Of a DNA stretch of 64,000 bases, positions 22,240 to 34,051 are shown in pieces. This DNA is from Sophora flavescens (taxonomy: Eukaryota; Streptophyta; Magnoliopsida; Fabales; Fabaceae). The DNA lies in NCBI GenBank assembly GCA_030762895.1, contig CM061063.1, positions 74,645,836-74,709,835 of the forward strand. The letters are read 5' to 3'. A model generated the notes under the pieces. The model was not told the origin of the DNA, ran no database searches, and saw only the letters and a list, made by a program, of their open reading frames with translations. How positions within the stretch are numbered: the first letter of the stretch is position 1; each line of letters begins with the position of its first letter. Both the position numbers and the translations under genes were made by a program.

Positions 22240-22474
22240 TTTCCCTTGCTGAATGATTTATAGAGATTTGGTCCTGTTCCTTATGGACTTATTCAGAGCA
22301 AGATATTCTGGAGGGTAAGTTTGTGTATGCTCTGGAGACATATACACACACATAAAACCTACCCCTTTAATTTTCCTCCTTTTTGATGTTGTCACTTTCC
22401 CTTAATCTTTTGATGTTTTGTCTCTAGGTATGTCCACTTAAAGGTTTTGGACCTTTATGGAAAAACTAATCTGA
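22240..22474 (+). pseudogene. Possible S26 (signal-peptidase-like) protease C-terminal exon remnants
   Basis: Two exon-like blocks. The first encodes RFGPVPYGLIQSKIFWR (22258-22315), resembling the conserved DSR-x-FGPVP-x-GLI box near the end of mitochondrial or plastid S26 peptidases, and is followed by GTAAG. After about 110 bp with a TCTCTAG acceptor, the second encodes VCPLKGFGPLWKN and a stop. A stop just before RFGPVP and the absence of catalytic Ser/Lys exons nearby mark it as a relic. The identification rests on about 30 residues. Confidence 0.35.
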
Positions 22475-22490
22475 AGCATTCAATAATGTA

Positions 22491-23462
22491 AGTTACAATT
22501 CTTGTGCAATATAAATGTTTTATGTTTAATTGTGAAAGACAACATGCTAGCAGCTAGCTATTTAGACTCCATCTGTTCAACGCCTTTCTTTTGGGGTGTG
22601 AGCTCACTCCCTAGATTGTGCATTTTAATCACCTTAGTTTCAAAGTGTTACATTCTTTTCTATTTCTTATAAGGACAGTTTAACTTTTACGGATTAAGTA
22701 TTTATCTATCGTTCCCAAAAATTGATAGTCCTAAGACATGGTAGTAGGGGATTATCACTAATATCTACTCAGAGTGGTTTTGAAGAACTTGAATATCAAC
22801 AACACTCTTCTGATTATAGAACGAACACCTGCATAGAATTTGATGCTGTTTGAGCATATCCCGATATATCTATTGCTGCTCAACTGTTTTGCTTGAAGAA
22901 CTTGTGGTCATATATAAAGTTTTGCCCTTTTGAAGAAAGGTCTTGGACTGTGATTATTATCTTTATAAAGTGGTAGCACGTTCTTGGACTTAGCGTTGGC
23001 AATGAGAGGGGGCAGGTTTTGCCTTTCCCAACCCTACCCTGTTGTCCTTTGGGTTTTGAAAGTATATTTCATCCCCGCCCCCCAGCAAGGGTCGAGTTCC
23101 TTGCGGGTCCCTGCCCTCTTCAATGAGTAATCAAATTTAAAAATTATTTTGCTTTAATTGAAATTAACAACTTAAAAATTAAACTTCCAAAAAATAATCA
23201 AATAAAATCTTCACACAATTAAAACAATCTATTAGAAATTGAAACTTTGTTTTCTTTAAGCTACAAATTAAAAAGAAAATATTGTTTTGAAAGTACTTCG
23301 TTATGCTTCAAATAATAATGATAGTATAAAAACACCATAATAAAAAACACAATCAAATGTTTTGTAATTTTTCAAAAATAAAAAAATACCCTTTTTATAC
23401 AAAATGGAACCTTTCAATCAAAACAGATTCGATATCCTACATAGATATATGATGATATTATT
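22491..23462. other. Intergenic stretch with a G/C-rich repeat remnant
   Basis: Around 22990-23130 a GC-rich patch (GTTGGCAATGAGAGGGGGCAGG, then CCCCGCCCCCCAGCAAGGG) stands out from AT-rich surroundings. It resembles the ends of a common plant hAT-type MITE. No matching second end or TSD was found, so it is only a fragment. No gene seen. Confidence 0.4.
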
Positions 23463-23653
23463 ATAAGAGTTTAATTCGTATACACTGTCAGTATAAAGAT
23501 TTTTACACTAACAACCAATCAGAAATCAATGAATCTATGACTTTTAAGGTGGTTAGGATAAAAATTAAGTATTTATAATAATATATTCATTTATGGTTGG
23601 TTGATAGTGTAAAAAAACTTTACACTATCTGTATATATCAATTAAATCCTTAT
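23463..23653. mobile_element. MITE with about 55-bp terminal inverted repeats (191 bp)
   Basis: The left arm begins ATAAGAGTTTAATTCGTATA and continues through TACACTAACAACCAA. The complement of the right arm begins ATAAGGATTTAATTGATATA and continues through TACACTATCAACCAA. The arms match at most positions over about 55 bp around a short loop, so transcripts would fold into a hairpin. The AT-rich flanks make the TSD ambiguous and the superfamily cannot be assigned. Confidence 0.75.
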
Positions 23654-24790
23654 TATAATTATGTAAACAGCAAAAACCACCGGATGGAAGAACAAAGTTT
23701 TAAATACTTTAGAGAAGAACGGGACAGAAACCACTGCTGCTTATTTCCTGATGTTTTTCAACTTATCTGTTTCCTTGCATCTTACTGGAACTGCAAGACA
23801 TTCTTCACCTGTTTCAAACAATTTCTTGTTAAATCTATCGACATTAATTAATTTTTTATGGAATCGTTCTAATTGTTAAGGGTTGGAATGGCTTATTAGT
23901 ATGATGGGTTGAAGACTTGTACTTTAATGCGTGTCAAGATGCTAATTGTGGATAAATTTAATTCTTTTATTGTGTTCTTTGCATGATTATTATTCTAAGA
24001 TTAAATTCGTAGATTTAAGTATAGCCCATGACATTTTCTGAATATTTTTAGTTTTATATGATGATATGGATGTAAACTCTATTTCAAAGTTTGTTTTGGT
24101 TGCCTTTATCAGGATTTATTTTCTGCACAGTTGTAGTGAAATTATAAATGAAGGCATTGGTCTCATATCCATTCTCAAAGGGGCAGTGGGTGAACGAATG
24201 TGGGCACACAAACCGAAGGGCATTCCTACTGAATAAGCTGGGAACTGCATTGCTATGATTTTGTGTTGGCACCTCCAATGGCCAATATGCAATGCATATA
24301 AGTTGTGTATATTGGTTAGTTAATTTCACAAATTAGCTATTGTTGGATAATAGGTGAACAATTCTTTCAAGATTACTTTATAAATTGTTCGATTATTTGT
24401 TTTTTGTACTAGACCTACTCGTTGGCGATTGCACAATAGAGGTCTCATGTTTGTTTTGAATTTGACTTCTCTCCAGCTACTGGACGGTCCAATAGCCTCA
24501 AAATACACATAAAAGCTATCGGACCCGATAGCTTTGAAAGAGGAAAAAAGTTGCTGGGTTAGTGGACTGCTGCAAGCCAAATCCGTTAGTTTTCGCTGGA
24601 ATATTTTTTTTGTCAAAACAGCTTTTCAATCACCAAAAGTTGTTTTTTATCTGAATATCAACATTTCTTTGGGTTATCAACTTGTTATAAATTTTCACGT
24701 TTTTAAAAATGTGACTTTTATCATAAGTACTTCAAAAGGTACACATTTGATGATTTGTTATGACTATCAGTGTAACAAGGCATAAATTAT
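23654..24790. other. Intergenic stretch without a recognisable gene
   Basis: AT-rich sequence with short unsupported open frames. A 22-bp near-perfect palindrome (AAAGCTATCGG, AC, CCGATAGCTTT) lies at about 24513-24534. Nothing else identifiable. Confidence 0.5.
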
Positions 24791-25422
24791 CACATCGTAA
24801 CACCCCCTCGACATTACATGTCAATTCGATGCGGAAAACATAACTAATAAAAAGAAATGTTGGTTGCTTTCGGAAAATAATTTAGGTATATAATTATGTT
24901 AAAAAATACGGGTCTAAATTTTTTTCTTTCGATACTAATATTTACAAACGTCAAGACAAGAAAATAAAATTATAATACATACATCACAGTATAAACCTCC
25001 ATGAAATCATTAAAAGATTTTTCTCGCCAAGGCGTATAAGTTTTCAAATAGCAATAACAAATCATAATATATACTTAGAAAAGACTCTAAACCCTTACAC
25101 TAAAAAGACAACTCCACTGCTGGTCAAACTTGGAGATGTCCATTGGGAAATTCTCCAACATCATCCCCATCATCGGATACCTCGAAAATAAGGCATCGTA
25201 GTTCACTCATGTTGATGGTACAAGAGAAAGACGGGGTCTTGTCTACAGCAGCTCACACTTCATCATTGTCACTATCATAACCTTCGAATCTCAGGATCTC
25301 GTAGGGATCCAGACTACCATTGAGATAAAACTGTACACATATCCACAAATACCACAAGGCATTCCACATGTACATAGCAAATGTGAGATATCGACATGTA
25401 AGTTTATCACGATAGCCACATA

Positions 25423-25886
25423 TAGGGATGCCAGTGGGGTGGGGTGGGTGTGGGTAGTGCTTCCCCCGCATCCATCCCCATCAATATTCATGGATATTTA
25501 TGCGGATAGCGATTATCCATGGATATTTGTGGGTATTTAAGAGTCTAAATAAAAGGAAAGGAGGTAAGATTATACAATATGATATAACAATATATTATAT
25601 TTATATTATATATTATACTATATGTATTTTTTTTAAAATTATTATTAAGGGTTTAACCACTAAAAAATATCAAATAAGAAAGAAAATAAAGTTTATTTCA
25701 TCTCAAAATGATAGAAATTATCATAATATATATTATATAATTAATAAAACATATTTATTATGAATATGCGGGTATCCACGGGACAGGTACTATGATCCTC
25801 ATCCCCATTTAGTAGCTATCTATTTACTACCCATTACGGGTAATCCATGCGGATATCCGCGGGTGTGGGTAATTTTGTTATCCCTA
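25423..25886. mobile_element. hAT-type MITE inside solo LTR 1 (464 bp)
   Basis: The ends are TAGGGATG and ATCCCTA. Flanking 8-mers GCCACATA (25415-25422) and GTCACATA (25887-25894) differ at one position, as expected for a hAT TSD. Both ends carry GGGTGTGGGTA / TATCCGCGGGT motifs typical of a widespread plant family of GC-ended, AT-rich MITEs. It inserted after the LTR. Confidence 0.85.
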
Positions 25887-27166
25887 GTCACATACGCGAC
25901 ACACCAACCAAAAAAATATAACTACATTGACATGTAAAACATTATAAAGAATTATCAGAATATCAATGCTATTTAAATAAAGGGATTCATACCCGACAAC
26001 CATCGTAAGTTATACATATGCATTGACACTTCAAATATCCACTATCTATTTCGTAATCTCCGGAGATCCTAACTTCCCTTCGTCTAGCAGTATAGGCCGC
26101 AATATCCCCATAACACAATTGTTCGCATGAGGTCAAACATCCGTGATTGGCAGTCGATTACCACGACTCGAGGTTGCAAGATCCCAACTGTAACATCCCT
26201 GGCTGCTTTATGGATTGACGACTGTCCCCACAAACCAACACGGGTCTTTTCAGCGTGCTTTGTCCTCACTCACAGAATTGCTCCAAGTCAAGCACGCTTA
26301 ACTGTGGAGTTCTTAAGTTATGGGCTCCCAAAAAAAAAGATGCATCTTGTTAGTATAGGTAGTACCAATCAATTCATATAAGCCTTCCTCAACTGTATAG
26401 TCCCATACCTATACAGTCTCAGGATCCTTCTCATTCGGGTGTGTAATCGGTTCATTCATGTGTCCCTCCGCCTAGAAGCCTGCCAAGAGCCGCTCCTTGT
26501 CCGTGCCTTCTTGCACCGGCGACCACTCCCCGTCCTCGTCAGCACCCGGGTGTTACACCAGCCTACTGTCGCATTCGAACCCAGATGTCCCTAAAGATCC
26601 TTCTTGGCCCGTAACATATCCAATTTATCAATCCACTTATGGATTGTAGCTCGTCAACGCAATGGTACGTCTGCCGGTTCATGCATGTAAAACAATTGGT
26701 TCTTTATTTTTCTTTTTGGTTCGTTCTTTCATGTTGAGGCTCAAAGCTCGCGACTAATTTTATACAGGCGTGAAGCCCATTTGTACTTAACACGTGACAC
26801 GCAGCCCGGGTGCTCATTTACGAAACTCTAGGCCGATTCACCAGTCACTAGATTCGTCTATATTTGACACAAAGTCAAGTGCGCCGATGCAACACAAGGA
26901 ACACATAGTCCAAGTACTTACTCACAGGAAACTCTAGCCCGGCGTCTCGGTCGCTAGGTCCTCATAACTTTCATAATTTTCAACACGGTTTTTCGTTCTG
27001 TGAAAAACTAACTTGAAAATCAAATACAAGAGTGAAGAGTTTAACAACGTTTGTCGGAAAACATTTTCGCTCTTTTTAACAACATTCTGCATAAATTCTT
27101 TTCCTTTGAAATTCATTTCTGAAAACGTCAAATCGTTTAAAATTTATTTTTAAATTTTTTGACTGA

Positions 27167-27530
27167 AACAATAAAATTATTATCAACCGTTCTGCCGTAA
27201 TACATTTTTCTAAATATTTTTCATTTAGAATAAATTTTTTTCGTAAATCAAATAGCTTTTCTTTGTTAAAAGGGTTTTTCCTTGACGACATTAAAAATAT
27301 TTTGAGACTTTTCCTTCTTTATTTTATTCTTTTGAAACGTTTTTGATAAAATTATTATCAAGAGTTCCGCCGTAATGCATTTTTCTAAATATTTTTCATT
27401 TAGAATAATTTTTTTCGTAAATCAAATAGATTTTCTTTTTTAAAAAGCTTTTTCCTTGACGACATTAAAAATATTTTGAGATTTTTCCTTCTTTCTTTTA
27501 TTCTTTTTGAAACGTTTTTGGGAAAATTAT
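27167..27530. repeat. Internal tandem duplication in solo LTR 1, unit about 180 bp
   Basis: AAAATTATTATCAA, then GCCGTAATACATTTTTCTAA, then ATTTTTCATTTAGAATAA, then CCTTGACGACATTAAAAATA occurs at about 27167-27345 and again at about 27346-27530 with few changes. LTR-internal duplications of this kind are common in very long LTRs. Confidence 0.75.
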
Positions 27531-28643
27531 CATAAGTACAATTTTTCACGATTCGTCCTCACTAACGCAGAATCACTTACGCAAATTAAAATCCTTAAAT
27601 TTTTTGTTTAAGATTTTTATAGGATTAATACTCATTATCAAGCTCTGACAATTGTCATGCTCTCCACCAGTACAGTCAATAAACAGTCTCATCAATACAT
27701 ATACATGAACAAAATTTTAAAACACAGAATCACTTATCAATCTAACAATATCACAACATTAAATCATCAACTCAAAAGTCACACAATAATTACAAATAGT
27801 CACACATACCAAACAATTAAGTATATGACTACCAAACTCTTTAGGTAAGCTCCCCTTACCTTGGTTCCTTGCTAAACTTCTTGAATAAATCCCTTCAACA
27901 AGCCTCCAACACACCTAAGAACTCATCAAACAATCAAGTCTTAACTCACCATTTACATAACTACACAATTATGTAACATAGGAAAATTTAAATTCGCAGA
28001 AGCCTAAAAAAATTAGGCAACTGCCCTATATAGTTCAAGGGAAAAGAAAAGTTTGTTTTAAAAATCCTTTGGTAGACAGGCTCATATGCATTTAGGAAGC
28101 TTAAGTCCAAAATCTCAAGTCCTAAATCAATTTAGATCATGAATTACAAAATTTTCAAATTCCAGGGTTTCAAAACATTCTGAATTCGTTTTTGAACAAT
28201 TTTGTGGATAAGGAATGGTTTGTTTTTCAAGCCAATTTATATAGTACTTAGATAGACTTACAAACAAAAACTCAAAGCCTAATTCCACTCCTACAAAGAT
28301 TTATGAATTTCTAAGCAAAAGGATAAGTTTATGCATTTAAGAATTTTAATGGCTCAAAGTATAGAAAATCTACTCAACCCCAACATCTATGAAGGAAGGA
28401 TTAGAAAGAAAAAAAAACCTTTAGCTTGGAGAGGATTGAAGAAATGATGAAGAACACTTGAAGAACAAGTTGAAGGAGGTGATGAACACTTGAGAGAAAA
28501 GGTTTTGATCTTAAATTTTCAATTTTCACAAATTTGATGTGTTAGTCACAAATGAGAGTACAAGAATATATTTTAAGAGTTGGGGGAGGGGGAGGCCGTG
28601 GGATTTGGGGGTATAAAGGGTAGAAATGTGTAAAAAATACTTA

Positions 28644-28797
28644 GGTAATTACTTAATGCACTTAGGGGTATTTTGGTCATTTTACATCAATTCTAAGATA
28701 TTTTCCTAAAACTCATCGTAATTACTTAATGTACTTAAGGGTATTTTGGTCATTTTACATCAATTCTAAGATATTTTCCTAAAACTCATCATGACAT
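28644..28797. repeat. Two-copy tandem repeat, unit about 77 bp
   Basis: TAATTACTTAATGCACTTAG, then GTATTTTGGTCATTTTACAT, then CAATTCTAAGATATTTTCCT is repeated immediately with two substitutions, inside solo LTR 1. Confidence 0.88.
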
Positions 28798-29345
28798 GAT
28801 GATTCACCATATTACTCACTAGATGACTCATGGATGAGTTGTCCATACTGACTCACCATACCTCTGCAGTTCCGTATCTAACTCCGACTTTGACCCCATT
28901 TATCTTGTCCGCGCGTTTATCTTCAAAAATTCACCCGAATAAAATAAAATATTTATTTTTGTGAGAAAATTTTAGAAATAGGTCATATCACTAAAATAGT
29001 GATAAAATCTAAGATTTTTCAGTTTCGGATCAAATTAGGGTTTTCTGATCGGTACAAAATTGTACTGTTGGTGAAAACGTAGACATGGTTCCGTCCGAAT
29101 TTTGAACCCAAAATTTAACCATAACCTCCTACAATATAGTAGGTTCTAGCCATGATTTTTTCTCTCCAAAATCATTTTCTGGGTCTCAGGTAAAAATATA
29201 AACAGATATATCGTTATGGGTAATACAAGGTAGATAAAAAGCAGGGTGTTACACACATCATTAAAAATGTCTGACTCTCATGATAACTACGTTCAAAGTC
29301 ACACGTCGAATGGTTTGTGATTGGTCGACAGGGCATTTTTTTTTA

Positions 29346-32300
29346 TGTAACACCCCGATTTTCGCTGCTTTATAATATCGGTAATAAATATATAAATATA
29401 TATTTTTATCCGAGACTTAGAAAATGATTTTGGATAAACCAATGTCATTTCCTTGTTATACTTATTTTCATAAGGTTACGGGGAAGTTTTTGGTTGAAAA
29501 TTCAGACGGAAACCGGTCTGCCGTTTTTTGTGTTTTCACTGACAGTAAAAGTTTGCTACTTAGAAGACCTAATTTTAACTCGTGAATGAGATGAAAAATG
29601 TTTGTATCGTATTTACTAAGATACTGGAAGTTTTGAAAATTTTGGTAAAAAAATTAAAATATTATATTTGTTGCGGGCGTATATGTCGAGATATCTCTAT
29701 GAAAAGCTTGCGCCAGATGAACCAAGGAGTCGGCAACGGAGCTGAGGTGATGGATTTGACCGACTTGACGAGCATTTATGACGAGCTTATCCGAGTCATA
29801 ACGGCCATAATGGCGCATTTATGGCAGAAGGTATCTTTTGCTTTGAAATTACCATTTTACCCTTGGCTCTTCATGAAAATTACAAGCCATGCCATTGAGA
29901 ATTTTGACCAAATCCACCCAAAACCCACGGCTTCCTCATCCATTCCAAGCACTTGGACATCACTTTTCCTAAGCCATAAATGAGCATTTATGTTAAGAGG
30001 ATAAATTATAAGGCAAAGTCATTCTCTCATCAATCACCCGAAACTGACCAATTTCTTCTCTGAATCTCGGAAAACTTTCAACATGAAAGTTGTTCATATT
30101 TCTCTCTTATTTCCAACGACATAAAGATCATATAAAACGGACAAGTATGTTGAGAGATATGCCCAAATTTCTAAAATTGTTCTAAACCCTCATCATGTTC
30201 ATCTTTCTCTCTAAGTTTCTTAAGAACATCTAAGAACTCCATAAGAACTTTGTGAAGAACATCATCAAAATATTTCCTTCCTTGAATCATCAATAGGTAA
30301 CAACTTCTTCTCTTGTCATTTAAATCCTTTCTCTTCACAACTTTGTAGATTTATGGCTTAAATCAACATGTTCTTCATTTTACTTAAAATTCATGGAGCT
30401 AGATTCAAAAATTCATAAATAATTATAGAAAAATCCTTTTGACATGAGACCAATTGATATGATCTTATAATCATCTCTATTTTCATCATATAGAAGCATA
30501 AGATCATGAGAAATTTCTTTCCCTAATTTCTGGACTGGGCTGAACCTAGGTCAATATCATGTTCATGAATTTTGTTTCATCTTCATGTCTTGATTCATGA
30601 TTCAATCTTCAAGTACCTTGATAGTTCTTGTATGAAGTACATAGAAGATCAAAAATCAAACTCTAACCTATTTGTTTCATAAAGGCCGAACCCTAGGTGG
30701 ATTAGATTTGATGAGTTTTGTTCAAAGTTTTCATAAATGATCTTGGAAATCAACCTATTAGTATGTATTCTTAATAAATCCAAGTTGGTTTATCAAACTA
30801 AAAAACCCTATCCCTATGATCATGTCAAGGCCGAATCTAGGTATATGAGGGTTAGGAAGTTTTGAGTTTAAGATTTAGTTGTTTAGCCACTAATCCATGA
30901 TCTTGGTTGATTAGGACCATTAATCCATGATTTAATCATGATTAGGAATTTTTAGTCACCCAAAACCCTAAGAGGCCGTGACCTATTAGAGAGAATTAGG
31001 TGTTTATTTAGTTTGTTTTGATTGCTTGTTTGGATGTGTTGTTGAAGGTTAATTGTTTTACGGCGTACGAGGGTTTCCGACAACCGACGGAGTTCTGTTA
31101 ATTTCACCAAGGAGCTTCAAGAGGTAAGGGAAGCTTGCCTGAGGGATTTTTCTCAATAACCATTTACTTGTAGTGTAGTCTGTATAATTTATGTGGTTGT
31201 GGTTATCTGTTTATGTGGTTTATGTTGTGTTGTTTATCTGAGTATCGGTGTTTGATCTGCTTTTAAATTATTTGATTATCTGTAGTTGGATATTATATTG
31301 TTATGATGCATGATCTCCCTGGTGATATAATTCTGATAATTGTTGTTAAATGTTGTTTGAGAAGCCTGACAGTGGTCAGTGCACAACCGATTAATCAGAT
31401 AAAAGCTTTAATAAGCTGTGTAGATTATATTCAATGTTTTATGGGAAATGTTGGAATATAGTAGTGGTGGAAAATATTATTTTGGAAAAATAATGAGTTT
31501 TGAGAAATAGTATTATTTTAATGATTAATTGGTGTAAAAGTAATTTATGAGTCACAATGAGAGCGAAATTGTGAAAACATTTTTGTACTGCTAATTTTTA
31601 CGTGAGAAAGTCTGTAATATTATACAAAGTTATGTTATGAAATTAATTGTTGAAAATAAGTTAATTATGATTTTAGAAAATTGTTTAAGTGGGAAAAAGC
31701 TAAGTTTTGGCTTAAAAAGCTTTAAAAGTGATAGTTGATGGCAGATTTGGAAAAGTGTAGAAGGCAAGTGTTTTGAAACGGCAGTACATATTTTAAGTAA
31801 GTTTAAAACCTCAAGTGACTCTCCTTTGTGAAAACTAAGTTTTATTATTTAAAGATTTTATTGAAGAATTTCCCATTTGAAAAGATTTCTCGAAAGCAAA
31901 ACTAATTCAACCGTGTTTAAAGTGTTGTGGAACTTAGTAACCGAGACGTCGGGTACTAAGGTTCTGTGTTGTGATGGACTCGGGGTCATTTAGACTTTGA
32001 GGTCCTGTACCGTATACGTGGTCTATACCGTATTGAAACATTTGAAGATGTTTTCTAGTACCACGAACCTAAGACTGGTGCATCGGTCGAGAGGTGTCGT
32101 GATTGAGCACTCGGACTGTGAGGTCCTGTGTTTTAATGAGAGCTCTAAAAATGTTAAAACTGTGTGAGTCGTAAGCCATTTTGAGCTTCGACAAAGAAAG
32201 ATTGAACACAAAGAAAAGTGTCAAGAACATGGTGTTTTTGCATGCATTTGGCAGACGTGCCGTTATGTTTTGACTGCGTGTCTGTGATTGTGGGCCTGTA

Positions 32301-32954
32301 ACTATCGAGTCTGATCAACTCATCACAATGTTGGAGATATCTCATGAGATTAAGTGTGAATGTTTAGATGATGAATTGGAGTGTTCATGCATAGTTTTCC
32401 AACGTTGATGTTTGGGGTGTGGAACCCATTGATAAACTGTATGTTATAATATGGATTGCTTATGTTGTTATAAATATGTATATGTGTATGTGTCTTCTTT
32501 TGTGCGAGCATTTAGTTATCGTGTTAAATCTATATATTGGCGTCTCACCCTTACAAACATATCAGAGTCGCACAAGGGGTATGACCTCTACAAGAAGGAG
32601 AATGCTGTCTAGTTCGGGGCATGTTGTTGCTGCTTCTATGGATGGTAGTGTCAGTTAGTTACGACCAGCTTAGGTCCTATTGTGTTATATTATGTTTTAA
32701 GAATAAATTAAACTGGTAAGGATCTAGGTGTGAAAATATATGAAGCAGTATAATTGTATAACTTATATACAGTATGTATTTAAGTGTGGTTTGATTTCGT
32801 TGTTGTTGCCTTGAGGATTAAAAGAAAAAATTTTATCACCATATTTTGAAAAGATGAACGTTGAGAAAACAATATTTTCCGAAAGTAACCAGCAAATTTA
32901 AGTTTTATTTTCGCAAACGGGTAAATATGTGATGACCCGAGTTAGGGTGTCACA
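29346..32954 (+). mobile_element. Giant solo LTR 2 (plus orientation), 3,609 bp
   Basis: It begins TGTAACACCCCG and ends GGGTGTCACA, with a perfect TSD TTTTA (29341-29345 and 32955-32959). Landmarks shared with solo LTR 1 include GAAAATGATTTTGGA, AATTC(A/G)GACGGAA and the terminal ATTTTCCGAAAGTAACCA. It lacks any gag-pol or a second LTR. Open frames inside it (29582-29983 and 32419-32658) are treated as chance. It points away from solo LTR 1, with 92 bp between the two elements. Confidence 0.9.
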
Positions 32955-32959
32955 TTTTA

Positions 32960-33520
32960 CACTTACAATATGTCAAAACTAAATTCAAAAACTTTAGACT
33001 GACAGTATATCAAAAATAAACTCATAAGATAAGAGTTAAGCCTAAAAATTTCTTAATTTGATTATTATTGATTTTATAACTTTTTTTTTTGGTTTTCCAG
33101 GGTATCCTCCGCACACAACTGCGGAGACTAATCCCTCGAGTCGAGTAGGACTACAAGGAGGATAAAGTTCTCCCTCAAGAGCTTTGCTATTTTTTATGGG
33201 AGTAATTACTATTCTTCTTAAGGTAAATATATGATTTTGATTTTAACTCATTATTGATTTAAAATATTTAACAATATCACTTTGATATGTAGTGTTATTC
33301 ATTTAAAAAAGCTAAAATTTAATCCACGGTCAACATTTAAAATGTGGGTTATTATAAAAGTTAAATATTTTTAACGATGTGACAATACATGATTAATAGT
33401 ATAATTTTCCATACGAACGATGCAATAAATTAAATCCATAGATTAAATGAAGGTCAAGATTTAAACGCAATATTTCCTTTTATTCATATAACTTCATGGG
33501 TGACTTAGAACTTTATATCA
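32960..33520. other. Intergenic stretch; right part belongs to the NCR duplication
   Basis: About 33320-33490 is homologous to 38674-38820 (shared GATTAATAGTAT, AATTAAATCCATAGATTAA and AAGATTTAAAC), marking it as part of the duplicated block around the NCR-like genes. No gene otherwise. Confidence 0.6.
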
Positions 33521-34051
33521 CTAATTTGTATTTGGCAATGGTTCGTTGTGTTGTGACAACTCCTTTTCACGGTCTCCAAGGCAGACACATTTGTTGTTGA
33601 CACAGAGGATGAGTCTTTTATCTGGGCAAATTTTTTCCTTGTAGAAAGCGCAATCGATGTCTCGCGAACATTTGTAATCTTCTGTTGGAAATGAAAAACC
33701 TACAAAATGCACACAATTCCTATATTATAAGAAGGGTTTGGTTTATTCATGTTGTTAGAATATTGATTAATGATTTAAAAAAAAATAGGTTTTTATTGAA
33801 AAACTAGAGATATATATTGCTTCTCAAATAGTTGAATACATTATTTTTAAATGAAAACTTTTTTTTTTTTCCTGAATCAATGTCCCAATGACATTGGATG
33901 AGATTCTACTTGTAAGAAAAGAAAATAGAAGATGAGTTTGTAATGTTTTTATTGTCGTACACTCTTATTGATAGAAAGAAATCATACCATGACATGCGGC
34001 TACAGTAAGAAGAACGACCAAGAAAGCTAGCTGGAAGGAAGCCTTTCCCAT
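33521..34051 (-). CDS. NCR-like (defensin-like) secreted peptide 1, two exons
   Basis: Exon 1 (33988-34051) encodes a signal peptide, MGKASFQLAFLVVLLTVAAC plus H and one base of Gly. It is followed by donor GTATGAT. After a 288-bp intron and acceptor TTTTGTAG, exon 2 (33521-33699) encodes the mature peptide, FSFPTEDYKCSRDIDC onward, to a stop: 80 residues in all. Six cysteines are spaced C-x5-C-x7-C-x7-C-x4-C-x-C, the layout of six-cysteine NCR/DEFL peptides. Exon 1 = signal and exon 2 = cysteine-rich peptide is the usual NCR gene structure. NCRs are delivered to nodule bacteroids in IRLC legumes. The signal peptide is not the commonest NCR type, so another DEFL role is possible. Confidence 0.75.

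Larger units (their letters stand above)
24796..29253 (-). mobile_element. Giant solo LTR 1 (minus orientation), with a nested MITE
   Basis: Read on the minus strand it begins TGTAACACCCTGC (from 29253) and ends GGGGGTGTTACG (24796, where the usual final CA has become CG). A perfect 5-bp TSD CACAT flanks it (24791-24795 and 29254-29258). No gag, pol, primer site or second LTR lies inside, so it is a solo LTR left by recombination. Without the nested hAT MITE and its TSD it is about 3.99 kb. Both ends match solo LTR 2: GAAAATGATTTTGGA near the start; ATTTTCCGAAAG(C/T)AACCA near the end. Very long LTRs occur in Tekay/Del and Ogre-type gypsy elements; the lineage is not proven. Confidence 0.88.

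Noticed and set aside
22990..23130. GC-rich patch as a complete MITE
   Set aside because: Only one end-like segment is visible; no inverted partner or TSD could be found.
29582..29983. 133-codon open frame inside solo LTR 2
   Set aside because: It lies wholly within the LTR, has no recognisable domain or codon signal, and is not open in the sister LTR as far as can be read.
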